From Streptomyces sp. NBC_01288 (GTDB lineage Bacteria > Actinomycetota > Actinomycetes > Streptomycetales > Streptomycetaceae), in the NCBI RefSeq assembly GCF_035982055.1, contig NZ_CP108427.1:5517001-5581000 (forward strand): a DNA stretch of 64,000 nucleotides, in the 5' to 3' direction. Within the stretch, counting starts at the first letter, position 1, and every line of letters begins with the position of its first letter. The position numbers and the translations under genes were made by a program. Below the pieces are notes generated by a model that did not search any database, was not told where the DNA came from, and saw nothing but the letters and a program-made list of their open reading frames with translations. This document shows positions 13,199 through 20,949 of the stretch, piece by piece.

Positions 13199-14033
13199 AG
13201 GTGAACCCTCCGTACTCCTGGACGGCCTTGGCCATGGCGTCGGCGGTCGATGCCTTGTTGTCACCGGGGACAGGGGCCGGGCCGTCCTTCTGGGAGAAGC
13301 TGTCGGCTTTCCAGTCGGTGTCGGCCCAGCGCAGGTGGAGCGTCAGGGTGAACCAGTCGCTGGTCACCGGGTTGGTCGAGGCCGTGCCGGCGGTGCCGTA
13401 CAGCCCGGTGCACCAGACCTCCACCGTCGCCGCGGTGTCCGAGTAGCTCGTGACCTTGGTGCCGATGGGCACGGTGCGGGAGACGTAGGTGTTGCCCGAG
13501 GTCGCGTTGCCGTTCTCGTCCAGGCCGAGCTTGCTCAGGAAGTCCTTGGAGTAGGCCTGGTCGAGGCTGTTCTCCAGCGCGGTCTGCTTGTCTGCGGCGA
13601 AGACCTGCTGCACGATCTCCGCCCGCCGGGCCGGCTTGAGGATGTCGGCCGAGACGAGCACCGTCGCGTAGTTGGTCGCCGCGCTCTCCGCGCCCTGCTG
13701 GTCGTGCGCGAACCCGGCCGGGATCCCGCTCGCCTTCGACTGCACGGGCTTCGTCCCCGTCGCCGCCGTGGACGCGGCATCCGGCTTCGAACCGCTCGAC
13801 GTGGTGCCGTTGTTCGAGGCCGACGTGCCGTCGCCGCGGTTGGCGAAGGCGATGGCGGCGATGAGGAGGACGACGACTGCGACGACCGTCACCAGGCTTT
13901 TGGAGGAGGAGGATCTGCCGCCGCGGCGGGCGCCGCCGTAGATGTCGCCGCCGGTTCCCTGGGGGAGGCGGGTGCGGGTCTGGCCGGTGCCGCCGTAACC
14001 GCCGGAGGTCTCGTGCTCGTCTCCGGGACTCAT
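13188..14033 (-). CDS. VirB8-like bitopic membrane protein (putative)
   Basis: This 281-residue protein has a disordered Gly/Thr-rich cytoplasmic N-terminus, one membrane helix at about residues 46-64, a Ser/Thr/Ala linker, and an extracellular domain of about 180 residues. The single-pass layout, the size of the outer domain and the operon context suggest a VirB8/TcpC-like NTF2-fold assembly factor. Sequence alone does not prove this. The start at ATG 14033 is chosen over an upstream in-frame ATG at 14141 because the extra residues look like random out-of-gene sequence. Confidence 0.65.
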   Translation of the reverse strand: MSPGDEHETSGGYGGTGQTRTRLPQGTGGDIYGGARRGGRSSSSKSLVTVVAVVVLLIAAIAFANRGDGTSASNNGTTSSGSKPDAASTAATGTKPVQSKASGIPAGFAHDQQGAESAATNYATVLVSADILKPARRAEIVQQVFAADKQTALENSLDQAYSKDFLSKLGLDENGNATSGNTYVSRTVPIGTKVTSYSDTAATVEVWCTGLYGTAGTASTNPVTSDWFTLTLHLRWADTDWKADSFSQKDGPAPVPGDNKASTADAMAKAVQEYGGFTYAR

Positions 14034-14213
14034 GCCGGGTACGCCCCTTCGCCGTCGTCCAGAAACATCTGGAAGTACGACGGTAGCCGTGCTGGTTCCC
14101 GCGCGGGCGCGGAGTGGTGACTCGACATCAGGGAAACGCAACCTCAGCCGGTGGGCACGACGGGCGGGGGAGTGGATGGGTGGGGAGACGGGGAGGGGGC
14201 TCCGGTCGGACGG

Positions 14214-14522
14214 CTACACGGCCATGCCGTACACGATGGTGAAGAGGGTGCCGAGGGAGCCGATGATGAAGACGCCGGTCAGGCCGGCGACGATGAGTCC
14301 CTTGCCCTGTTCCGCGCTGAAGGTGTCGCGGAGCGCCGTCGCGCCGATGCGCTGTTTGGCCGCACCCCATACGGCGATACCGAGGCAGAGCAGGATGGCG
14401 ACCGCCATCACGACCTCGATCATCACCTTCGCCTCGTTACCCAGGCTGCCGAAGGGGCCCCAGTCCGGAGCGATCCCCCCGATGATGGTGTTGATGTCTC
14501 CCTTGTCGGCCGCGAAGAGCAT
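14214..14522 (-). CDS. Small two-helix membrane protein, VirB2/TrbC-like
   Basis: This protein of about 102 residues has membrane helices near 34-53 and 75-97 separated by a basic loop (AAKQRIG). Size and topology fit the pilin-like VirB2/TrbC component, and it is the first gene of the operon. ATG 14522 lies 11 bases after AGGGG. A GTG at 14531 is possible but sits too close to that site. There is no clear signal peptidase site, so a mature pilin is not shown. The gap to the next gene (14034-14213, 180 bases) is the largest within the operon and shows nothing clear. Confidence 0.7.
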   Translation of the reverse strand: MLFAADKGDINTIIGGIAPDWGPFGSLGNEAKVMIEVVMAVAILLCLGIAVWGAAKQRIGATALRDTFSAEQGKGLIVAGLTGVFIIGSLGTLFTIVYGMAV

Positions 14523-14779
14523 GTAAGTCACCGCCCCTGGTGGGTAGTTCCGCGTCCCCTGCAGGTGCGCAGAGGTCAGGCATCATTGTCGCCGACAAAG
14601 ACGCCGTCGGATGTCGACTTGGCGTCATTGATTGGCGGGTTTCGTACGAATACCCCGTACGGTCACTCTGTGTATCACGGTAGGTAACGCCGGGCAACGA
14701 TTCTGGAGCGGAACCTGTCCGTGGTTCGGTCGTTAGCCCCTGATTACTCGCTTTGGTTCGCGTTGATGTTCTCATGATG

Positions 14780-14810
14780 AACGGGCCGCGGCTGGATGCC
14801 GCGGCCCGTT
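14780..14810 (-). terminator. Terminator after the first S53 peptidase gene
   Basis: A perfect 13-base-pair GC-rich hairpin, AACGGGCCGCGGC / GCCGCGGCCCGTT, has the five-base loop TGGAT. It lies about 85 bases beyond the S53 stop at 14895. An almost identical hairpin follows the second S53 gene (16507-16537). No long T-run follows, which is common in Streptomyces. Confidence 0.8.
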
Positions 14811-14894
14811 CTCTCGTGCCAGGTGTGGCCCCCACGACCCACTGTGGCACGTCATGTGACGGAGGATCAGCTCAGGGTGGGGGGCAGGTCACCG

Positions 14895-16211
14895 TCAGTT
14901 GGCGAAGGCCGAGATGCCCTCCGGGGTGCCCCAGCCGGTCGGGCCGTCGTAGCCGGTCTCGGCGGTGCAGAAGTACGCCGTCGAGCAGGAGCCGTTGTAG
15001 CCGCTGGTGACGTCGTTGAGGGACGAGGTGCCCGCGTAGTCGTAGGGGTACTGCGCGGGGTAGGTGCCGCTGGCCGGGGTGCCGGCCAGGGCGTAGACGC
15101 CGGCGATGATCGGCGCGGAGACGCTGGTGCCGCCGAAGGTGTACCAGCCGGCGGTGACGCCGTAGGAGTCGTAGACCGAGACTCCGGTGGCGGGGTCGGC
15201 GACCGCGGAGACGTCGGACTCCATGCGCTTGGTGCAGCCGGTGTCGGTCTGCCAGGTGGGCTTGGCGTCGTAGGAGGAGCAGCCGGAGCCGGTGCCCTCG
15301 GTGCTGGAGGTGCGCCAGACGGACTCGGTCCAGCCGCGGGTGGTGGAGGACGATGTGGAGAGGGCGGTGCCGCCGACTGCCGTCACGTACTGGGACGTTG
15401 CCGGGTACTCGGCGCCGTAGGCGCTGTCACCGGAGGAGACGGTGATGGCCACGCCCGCGTGCTTGTAGTACGAGGTGTCGTACGTCGTCTGGGAGGAGGA
15501 CTCGGAGCCGCCGTAGGAGTTCGAGACGAACTTGGCGCCCAGGGTCACGGCCTCGTTCTCGGCGGTGCCGAGGTTGGCGTAGCTGGCGCTGGTGGCCTCG
15601 ACGAGGGTGATGTTGCACAGCGGGCAGATCGCGCTCGCCATGTCGAGGTCGAGGGAGATCTCCTCGGACCAACCCGCGTCGCTGGAGGGCAGCGAGGTCG
15701 TCGAGCCGGTCTGACTGACCTTCTTGAAGCAGCCGTTGGCCGTCGTGCAGGCCGAAAGGCCGTAGTACGAACGGTAGGTGGCGAGGTCGGCCTCGGCGTT
15801 CGGGTCGTTGTACGCGTCGACGATCGCGATCGTCTCGCCGGAGCCGTTGGAGGCGGCGGCGGAGGTCAGGCCGTAGGCGGACCGGAGGTTGGTCGGGCTG
15901 TAGCCGGAGGGGGTCGACGCGTCGGCCGCCTTGGGGGTGATGCCGGTCTTCGCGGCCTGGGCCTTCTGGAAGGCGGTGAGGCCGCCGGTGACGCGGTAGG
16001 ACTTGCAGGTGAGGTCGCCCGTGTGCTTGGGGGTCGCACAGGGGGTGGCGGCGTACGTCACCTTCGTGGAGGTGGTGGCGCTCGCCGCGGCGTCCGCCTG
16101 TACGGCGGTGCCGAGGCCGGTGAAGACGAGTGCGGCCGTGGCTATGACGACGGACCCTGTGCGGCGCCATCTACCGTGCGTGTGGGGGGAGTTGGGGGTC
16201 GTGGTACGCAA
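14895..16211 (-). CDS. Secreted S53-family (sedolisin) serine peptidase, copy 1
   Basis: This 438-residue protein has an N-terminal signal peptide. The serine-carboxyl peptidase motifs are present: the Glu/Asp pair in EEISLDLD (E-x3-D), the oxyanion-side SNSYGGSES, and the nucleophile in FGGTSVSAPIIAG. A C-terminal calcium-binding region (DVTSG ... GYDGPTGWGTPEG) follows. The pro-domain is very short for an S53 enzyme. Translation starts at TTG 16211, seven bases after a GGAGG. The paralog at 16628 has the identical arrangement, and the alternative starts upstream lack a ribosome site. It is an extracellular acid-type endopeptidase by family. Confidence 0.9.
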   Translation of the reverse strand: MRTTTPNSPHTHGRWRRTGSVVIATAALVFTGLGTAVQADAAASATTSTKVTYAATPCATPKHTGDLTCKSYRVTGGLTAFQKAQAAKTGITPKAADASTPSGYSPTNLRSAYGLTSAAASNGSGETIAIVDAYNDPNAEADLATYRSYYGLSACTTANGCFKKVSQTGSTTSLPSSDAGWSEEISLDLDMASAICPLCNITLVEATSASYANLGTAENEAVTLGAKFVSNSYGGSESSSQTTYDTSYYKHAGVAITVSSGDSAYGAEYPATSQYVTAVGGTALSTSSSTTRGWTESVWRTSSTEGTGSGCSSYDAKPTWQTDTGCTKRMESDVSAVADPATGVSVYDSYGVTAGWYTFGGTSVSAPIIAGVYALAGTPASGTYPAQYPYDYAGTSSLNDVTSGYNGSCSTAYFCTAETGYDGPTGWGTPEGISAFAN

Positions 16212-16307
16212 GGTGCAGCCTCCTGAGTCGGTGGAACAGGGGCGGTGCGGGTGCGTGTCGCCGGTGCGGTTTCCCCGGCGGTGGGGGGCGGCCCGCGATG
16301 ACGATCC

Positions 16308-16330
16308 CTTGTTGAGTACGCGACAACAAG
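16308..16330. promoter_or_regulatory. Inverted repeat upstream of S53 copy 1
   Basis: CTTGTTG-N9-CAACAAG lies about 97-119 bases before the TTG start. The same repeat, at nearly the same distance (95-117), precedes the paralog. Conservation within otherwise diverged upstream DNA suggests an operator for a shared regulator, which is inference. Confidence 0.6.
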
Positions 16331-16506
16331 AGGCTGCTGGAATCCTGACCTCCGTATTGCCGAACGGGGTCTGGGCCTTACGTTCCGATGGCTGTCCGAT
16401 GGCCATCGGGTGGCGCCCGCTTGACCCAACTCACAGTATTTCCATGGTGTTTCCACTGGTCACGCAGTCGCTTAGCACACGGACGCATGAGGTGTGGGGC
16501 ATGGCG

Positions 16507-16537
16507 AACGGGCCGCGGCTGGTTGCCGCGGCCCGTT
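16507..16537 (-). terminator. Terminator after the second S53 peptidase gene
   Basis: The 13-base-pair hairpin has the same stem as 14780-14810 and the loop TGGTT. It is 91 bases after the stop at 16628. The rest of the 416-base gap (16212-16627) holds the promoter and operator of copy 1. Confidence 0.8.
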
Positions 16538-16627
16538 GCCATTCGCTCCGCCGAGGGGACCCCACGTCCCCCTCTGCCGGCGGCTCCCCGTGACCCGACG
16601 GGGAGGTTCTCGCGGAGTGGAGTGCGG

Positions 16628-17989
16628 TCAGCCGGTGAAGGCGGACACGCCCTCCGGGGTGCCCCAGCCGGTCGGCCCGTCGTAGCCCGAGCCGGCGGTG
16701 CAGAAGTAACTCGTCGAGCAGGAGCCGTTGTTGCCGCTCGTCACGTCGTTCAGGGCGGAGGTGCCGGCCGCGGCGTAGGGGTACGACGCCGGGTAGTCGC
16801 TGCTGCCGGGGGTGCCGGCGAGGGCGTAGACGCTCGCGATGATCGGGGAGGAGGCGCTGGTGCCGCCGTAGGTGCCCCAGCCGGTGCCGTCGTCGCCGTA
16901 GGTGTCGTAGACCGAGACGCCGGTGGCGGGGTCGGCGACCGCGGAGACGTCGGAGATCATGCGCTTGGTGCAGCCGGTGTCGGTCTGCCACGTGGGCTTC
17001 GCGTCGTACGCGGAGCAGCCGGAGCCGGTGCCTTCGGTGCTGCTGGTCTTCCAGACGGACTCGGTCCAGCCGCGGCTGTTCGAGGAGGTCTTGAGGGCGG
17101 TGCCGCCGACCGAGGTGACGTAGCGGGAGCCGGCCGGGTACTCGGCGCCGTAGGCCTCGTCGCCCGCGCTGGCGGTGATGGCGACGCCCGCGTGCTTGTA
17201 GTACGAGGTGTCGTACGACGTGTCGGAGGAGGACTCCGAGCCGCCGTAGGAGTTGGAGACGAACTTCGCGCCCAGCTTCACGGCCTCGTTCACCGCGGTG
17301 CCGAGGTTGGCGTCGCTCGCCGACTTGGCCTCGACCAGGAGGATGTTGCAGTTCGGGCAGGTCGCGCTGACCATGTCGAGGTCGAGGGACTCCTCTCCGG
17401 CCCAGCCGCTGTCGGCGGTCGGGAGGGAGGTCGTCGAGCCGGTCTGACTGACCTTGGTGAAGCAGCCGTTGGCGACCGTGCAGGCCGAGAGGCCGTAGTA
17501 CGAGCGGTAGGTGGCCAGGTCGGCGGCGGCGTTCGGGTCGTCGTAGGCGTCGACGATCGCGACGGTCTCGCCGGAGCCGCTGGAGGAGGCGGCGGAGGCC
17601 AGGCCGTAGGCGGACTGGATGTCCGAGGGGCCGTAGCCGGTGGGGTCGTCCGAGGCGGCCTTCGGGGAGATGGTCCTGGGCGTGACGCCCTTCAGCGCGG
17701 CCTGCTTCTCCATGAAGGCGGTGGTGCCGCCGGTCACACGGAGGGCGTTACAGGCGGCGAAGCCCTTCTTCGGGGTCGCGGCGCAGCCGATCTTCGTGTA
17801 CTGCACGTGGGCCTTGGCGACCTGCGCGGCGATCGTCTTGGCGGTCGCCTTGTGGGGGGTGGTGGCGGCGCTCGCGTGGGCCGCGGTGCCGAGTCCGGCG
17901 AGCAGGAGCGCGGTGGTCGCGGCGGCGGCGGTGCCGAGTCTGCGCCAGTTGCCGCGTATGTGGGGGGAATTGGGGGGTGACGTACGCAA
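16628..17989 (-). CDS. Secreted S53-family (sedolisin) serine peptidase, copy 2
   Basis: This 453-residue protein is a close paralog of the product at 14895. It has the same signal-peptide region, the Glu/Asp motif GEESLDLD, SNSYGGSES, and the nucleophile motif GGTSASSPIIAS. The same calcium-site ending (SGNNGS ... GYDGPTGWGTPEG) follows. Its pro-region is about 25 residues longer and Lys-rich. The start is TTG 17989 with GGAGG seven bases ahead. The gene, its hairpin terminator and its upstream inverted repeat are all matched in copy 1, which points to one tandem duplication of the whole unit. An extracellular peptidase is expected. Confidence 0.9.
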   Translation of the reverse strand: MRTSPPNSPHIRGNWRRLGTAAAATTALLLAGLGTAAHASAATTPHKATAKTIAAQVAKAHVQYTKIGCAATPKKGFAACNALRVTGGTTAFMEKQAALKGVTPRTISPKAASDDPTGYGPSDIQSAYGLASAASSSGSGETVAIVDAYDDPNAAADLATYRSYYGLSACTVANGCFTKVSQTGSTTSLPTADSGWAGEESLDLDMVSATCPNCNILLVEAKSASDANLGTAVNEAVKLGAKFVSNSYGGSESSSDTSYDTSYYKHAGVAITASAGDEAYGAEYPAGSRYVTSVGGTALKTSSNSRGWTESVWKTSSTEGTGSGCSAYDAKPTWQTDTGCTKRMISDVSAVADPATGVSVYDTYGDDGTGWGTYGGTSASSPIIASVYALAGTPGSSDYPASYPYAAAGTSALNDVTSGNNGSCSTSYFCTAGSGYDGPTGWGTPEGVSAFTG

Positions 17990-18083
17990 CGTACAGCCTC
18001 CAGAGAGAGGTTGGCAGAGGCCTGCGGGTGGGGGGTCCACCGGTGAGGTTCCCGGTGGGGGCGGCGGCCCGCGATGACCATCT

Positions 18084-18106
18084 CTTGTTGAGTACGTGAC
18101 AACAAG
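18084..18106. promoter_or_regulatory. Inverted repeat upstream of S53 copy 2
   Basis: CTTGTTG-AGTACGTGA-CAACAAG differs from the copy-1 site only in one central base. It is placed 95-117 bases before the start. It is a candidate operator; the binding protein is unknown. Confidence 0.6.
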
Positions 18107-18308
18107 GTGGGTTCCGGAATTCTGACTTCCGCGTTACTCAAGGGGGTTGGGGGATTGCTGATCAGTGGCTGCGGGATGGGGTGGGGATGGCTCGGGCTTG
18201 ACTCTCTCCACGGGAACTTCACAGCGGGACGCGCGTTGACTGGGGTTGCCTGCCGGGTTCGGGGTGGGTGGTTCGGTTGTTGCGGGGTGCGGGTGGGTGG
18301 GGGCTGGG

Positions 18309-18361
18309 CGCGCCCGCGCGGCGGAACCGCATATCGACACAGTCCCGCGCCTCTGAGGGGG
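18309..18361. repeat. Streptomyces interspersed intergenic repeat
   Basis: The element has a GCGCGGCGGAACCGC palindromic core, then ATATCGACA and CCCGCGCCTCTGAGGGGG. Further copies lie at 23831-24041. It is a frequent intergenic element in Streptomyces genomes (recollection). It is in the 409-base gap 17990-18398, which otherwise shows only the S53 upstream region. Confidence 0.75.
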
Positions 18362-18398
18362 TTGCTCTGAACCGGCGCCAAGTGGTCGCCGTTCGCTG

Positions 18399-18995
18399 CT
18401 AGTTCTCGCGGGGTGTCAAACCGTTCAGCAAGTGGTGGATCAGGGCGGGGATGTCGGCTACCGCTGCCTCTGGGGTGAGGGTGCCCTGGGCTGCGAAGGA
18501 GGCTGTGCCGTGGAGGGCGGCGCCGATGACCAGGGCGATGGTCCAGGGGGTGCCGGGGATCATCTCGCCGCGTTCCTGGGCGTCGATGACGATCTGTACG
18601 AACTGGTTGGTCGTGCCGTCCACCGCCGCACGGAGCTGCTCGGAGATGTCCGCGTCGTGCTTGCGGGAGTACATGACCTCCACCAACTCGGCGTTCGAGA
18701 CCGCGAAGTGGACGTAGGTCCTGGCCAGTTCGGTGAGGCGGGCTTCGAGGGGGAGGTCGGGGCTGTCCGCGGCGGTCAGGTCTCTCGCCATGCGCTCGAA
18801 GCCGGTCAGGGCCAAGGCGTCCACCAGGGCCTGCTTGTCCTTGAAGTGGCGGCCGGGGGCCGCGTGGCTCACGCCGACGTCGCGGGCCAGTTCGCGCAGG
18901 GACAGTGCGGCCACCCCCTTCTCCAGCAGGGTGCGCTCCGCGCTCGCGAGCAGGGCGGAGCGCAGGTCTCCGTGGTGATAGGGGCGTACAGGCAT
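18399..18995 (-). CDS. TetR-family transcriptional regulator
   Basis: This 198-residue protein has an N-terminal TetR helix-turn-helix. It reads RSALLASAERTLLEKG, then LSLRELARDVGVSHAAPGRH, where the second helix contacts DNA and the HF motif closes the domain at about residue 55. The all-helical ligand-binding domain fits the family length. It is divergent from the short-chain dehydrogenase at 19095 and presumably represses it and itself. ATG 18995 is preferred over ATG 19004 because it keeps the start clear of the inverted repeat at 19001-19026. Confidence 0.85.
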   Translation of the reverse strand: MPVRPYHHGDLRSALLASAERTLLEKGVAALSLRELARDVGVSHAAPGRHFKDKQALVDALALTGFERMARDLTAADSPDLPLEARLTELARTYVHFAVSNAELVEVMYSRKHDADISEQLRAAVDGTTNQFVQIVIDAQERGEMIPGTPWTIALVIGAALHGTASFAAQGTLTPEAAVADIPALIHHLLNGLTPREN

Positions 18996-19000
18996 ACGAA

Positions 19001-19068
19001 GCATCGTATCCCGATGTTGTCGATGCCGACATTGTTGTCACCGTCACCATTGTTGTCATTGACAGCAT
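19001..19068. promoter_or_regulatory. TetR/SDR divergent control region
   Basis: GCATCG and CGATGC form an inverted repeat across 19001-19026. TGTTGTCATTGACAGCA at 19051-19067 is a second near-palindrome, and CATTGTTG-like words recur several times. One or both are probable TetR operators overlapping the promoters. Confidence 0.45.
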
Positions 19069-19094
19069 TGTTGGCGTTGCCTACATTGGGAGGC

Positions 19095-20036
19095 ATGGAC
19101 AACACGGACAGGACCATCGGCAGCAGCAAGGGCAAGAGCAAGGTCAAGTGGGGTGTCGGGCGGATTCCTGATCTCTCCGGGCGTACCGCCGTCGTCACCG
19201 GGGCCAACAGCGGGATCGGGTTCGCGGCCGCCGCCGAGCTGGCCCGTGCGGGCGCGCACGTCGTGTTCGCCGTGCGGGACCTTGAGCGGGGGCGGGCCGC
19301 GGCGGCCAAGGTGAGCGGGAGCACGGAGGTGCGGCGGCTGGATCTCGCGGATCTGGCGTCCGTGCGGGAGTTCGCCGAGGGCTGGGACCGGCCGCTCGAC
19401 CTGCTCGTCAACAACGCCGGCGTGATGATGCTCCCCGAGCGGCGGACGCGCGACGGCTTCGAGATGCAGCTCGGCACGAACCACCTGGGCCACTTCGCCC
19501 TCACGAACCTGCTGCTGCCGCACATCACCGACCGGGTGGTGACCGTCTCCTCCGGCGCGCACCGGATGGGCGACGGCATCATCCACTTCGAGAACCTGAA
19601 CCTGGACGGGATCTACAGCCCGCAGCGCGCGTACTCCCAGTCCAAGCTCGCCAACCTGCTCTTCACGCTCGAACTCCAGCGCAGGCTCACGGAGTCGGGC
19701 TCACGCGTCCGCTCCCTCGCGGCCCACCCGGGCTGGGCGGCGACCAACCTCCAGAGCCATACGGCGAACCCGGTCTCGCGCGTCCTCATGGCCGCGGGCA
19801 ACAAGGTCCTCGCCCAGGACGACAAGGGCGGCGCCCTGCCGACGCTCTTCGTGGCGACCCAGGATCTTCCGGGCGCGAGTTTCGCCGGCCCGAGCGGGCC
19901 GATGGAGATGCGCGGGGCGCCGACGCTGGTGGGGCGGAGCCCGGCGGCGAGTGACGTGGAGGCGGCGGAGCGGTTGTGGGAGGCGTCGGAGGGGCTTACG
20001 GGAGTGGTGTTCCCGCTGGTGAGTGCCGCGCGCTAA
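19095..20036 (+). CDS. Short-chain dehydrogenase/reductase
   Basis: This 313-residue protein has the classical SDR Rossmann fold: cofactor motif TGANSGIG near residue 36, NNAG near 108, and the catalytic Ser (VTVSSGAH) and Tyr-Lys (YSQSK). An Arg after the first beta-alpha unit (VFAVRDLERG) suggests NADP(H). Length and the LGTNHLGHFALT motif resemble the retinol-dehydrogenase-like or WW-oxidoreductase-like subgroup. ATG 19095 is preceded by GGGAGG. The substrate is unknown. It is controlled, by position, by the divergent TetR, and its stop overlaps the stop of the convergent VOC gene. Confidence 0.88.
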   Translation: MDNTDRTIGSSKGKSKVKWGVGRIPDLSGRTAVVTGANSGIGFAAAAELARAGAHVVFAVRDLERGRAAAAKVSGSTEVRRLDLADLASVREFAEGWDRPLDLLVNNAGVMMLPERRTRDGFEMQLGTNHLGHFALTNLLLPHITDRVVTVSSGAHRMGDGIIHFENLNLDGIYSPQRAYSQSKLANLLFTLELQRRLTESGSRVRSLAAHPGWAATNLQSHTANPVSRVLMAAGNKVLAQDDKGGALPTLFVATQDLPGASFAGPSGPMEMRGAPTLVGRSPAASDVEAAERLWEASEGLTGVVFPLVSAAR

Positions 20037-20416
20037 CTCCAGGTGCGCGCACGGGTGTTGAAGACCTCGGGGTCGCTGTGCACCGGCAGGACGCAGAGCA
20101 GGTGGCCGCCGGGGGCGCGCAGCACTCGGCACTCCAGCCAGCGGGCGGTCTCGGTCGCGCCGAGGGTGAGCAGGCGGGCCGTTTCCGCCTCCACGTCGTC
20201 GGTCTCGATGTCGATGTGGAAGCGCGGGTCGGGGTCGTCGATGGCCTGAATCGCCGTGACCAGGCCGGGAATTGCCTCGTGGAGCGTTGTGAACTGCTCC
20301 TCTCCGGGGACCGGTTCCGCCGGGGTGCCGAGTGCCGCCGACCAGAAGGCCGCCGCGGCGGCGGCCTCCGGGCCCGGGGTGTCGATCAGGAGGGCGTAGA
20401 CGCGGCTTCTATGCAT
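20033..20416 (-). CDS. VOC (glyoxalase/bleomycin-resistance fold) protein
   Basis: This 127-residue protein has the beta-alpha-beta-beta-beta repeat of the vicinal-oxygen-chelate superfamily. It begins VYALLIDTPG ... FWSAALG, and its second half has RFHIDIETDDVEAE and ends LRAPGGHLLCVLPV. It is probably a small metal-dependent enzyme or binding protein with no assigned substrate. The ATG at 20416 overlaps the end of the upstream DUF397-like gene by 8 bases, so the two are coupled. Confidence 0.8.
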   Translation of the reverse strand: MHRSRVYALLIDTPGPEAAAAAAFWSAALGTPAEPVPGEEQFTTLHEAIPGLVTAIQAIDDPDPRFHIDIETDDVEAETARLLTLGATETARWLECRVLRAPGGHLLCVLPVHSDPEVFNTRARTWS

Positions 20417-20759
20417 CCGGAGTCCCCGGAGTCCCCGGAGTCCCCGGAGTCCCCGGAGTATTCGGTGCATCCGGCCCGAGTTCCTTGATTTCCGGGGGTG
20501 TTGGGTCCGTCGTGTCCTCCACGCCCTCCACTCCCTCCACGAAGTGGTCGAACTCGCCTGCCTGTACGCCGAGTACGAAGGCGTCCCACTTGCGGCGGTT
20601 GGTGGTGACGACGTTCTCCGGGTCGCTGGTCTCGCGGATGTAGACCGGGGCCTCGCCGTCGTCGCCCGGGCCGAAGGCGAGCTCGATCCAGGGGCCGGGG
20701 CCCGTCGCGTCCGGCGGGGCGGCTCGTTCCCAGGTGAGGTCGGGGGGGATGTCAGACAC
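20409..20759 (-). CDS. DUF397-like protein with a Pro-Gly-Thr repeat tail
   Basis: This 116-residue protein resembles DUF397 in its IRETSDPENVV ... KWDAFVLGVQAGEFD region. DUF397 members are small actinobacterial proteins often paired with Xre regulators; none is adjacent here. The last 20 residues are a Gly-Thr-Pro repeat encoded by a perfect 9-base tandem repeat, unlike other members. The start is GTG 20759 with GAAGGA upstream, giving MSDIPPDLTW. Function is unknown. Confidence 0.7.
   Translation of the reverse strand: MSDIPPDLTWERAAPPDATGPGPWIELAFGPGDDGEAPVYIRETSDPENVVTTNRRKWDAFVLGVQAGEFDHFVEGVEGVEDTTDPTPPEIKELGPDAPNTPGTPGTPGTPGTPDA
20417..20460. repeat. 9-bp tandem repeat (about five copies)
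   Basis: The unit CCGGAGTCC is repeated nearly five times without error inside the DUF397-like gene. It encodes (Gly-Thr-Pro)n on the minus strand. Copy number could vary by slippage without shifting the frame. Confidence 0.9.
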
Positions 20760-20949
20760 GGGGGGTTTCCTTCGTCGGGTGCCGGGGAGACGACGAGTAT
20801 CGCGCAGGAGAGGCGGGAGGGACGGACGGACAGTACGGTGGACAGACCGCCGGACCAAACGTCGACCTGAGCGCGAACGCGCTGTTCACAGCGAAATTTC
20901 AGTAAACGTCGACGTCCTTTCTCACCTTTGTGGGACAGAGTGGGGCCCG

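Noticed and set aside
7417-14531. Integrative conjugative element
   Set aside because: No relaxase, integrase, replication gene, tRNA or flanking direct repeats were found, so only secretion-like machinery is supported.
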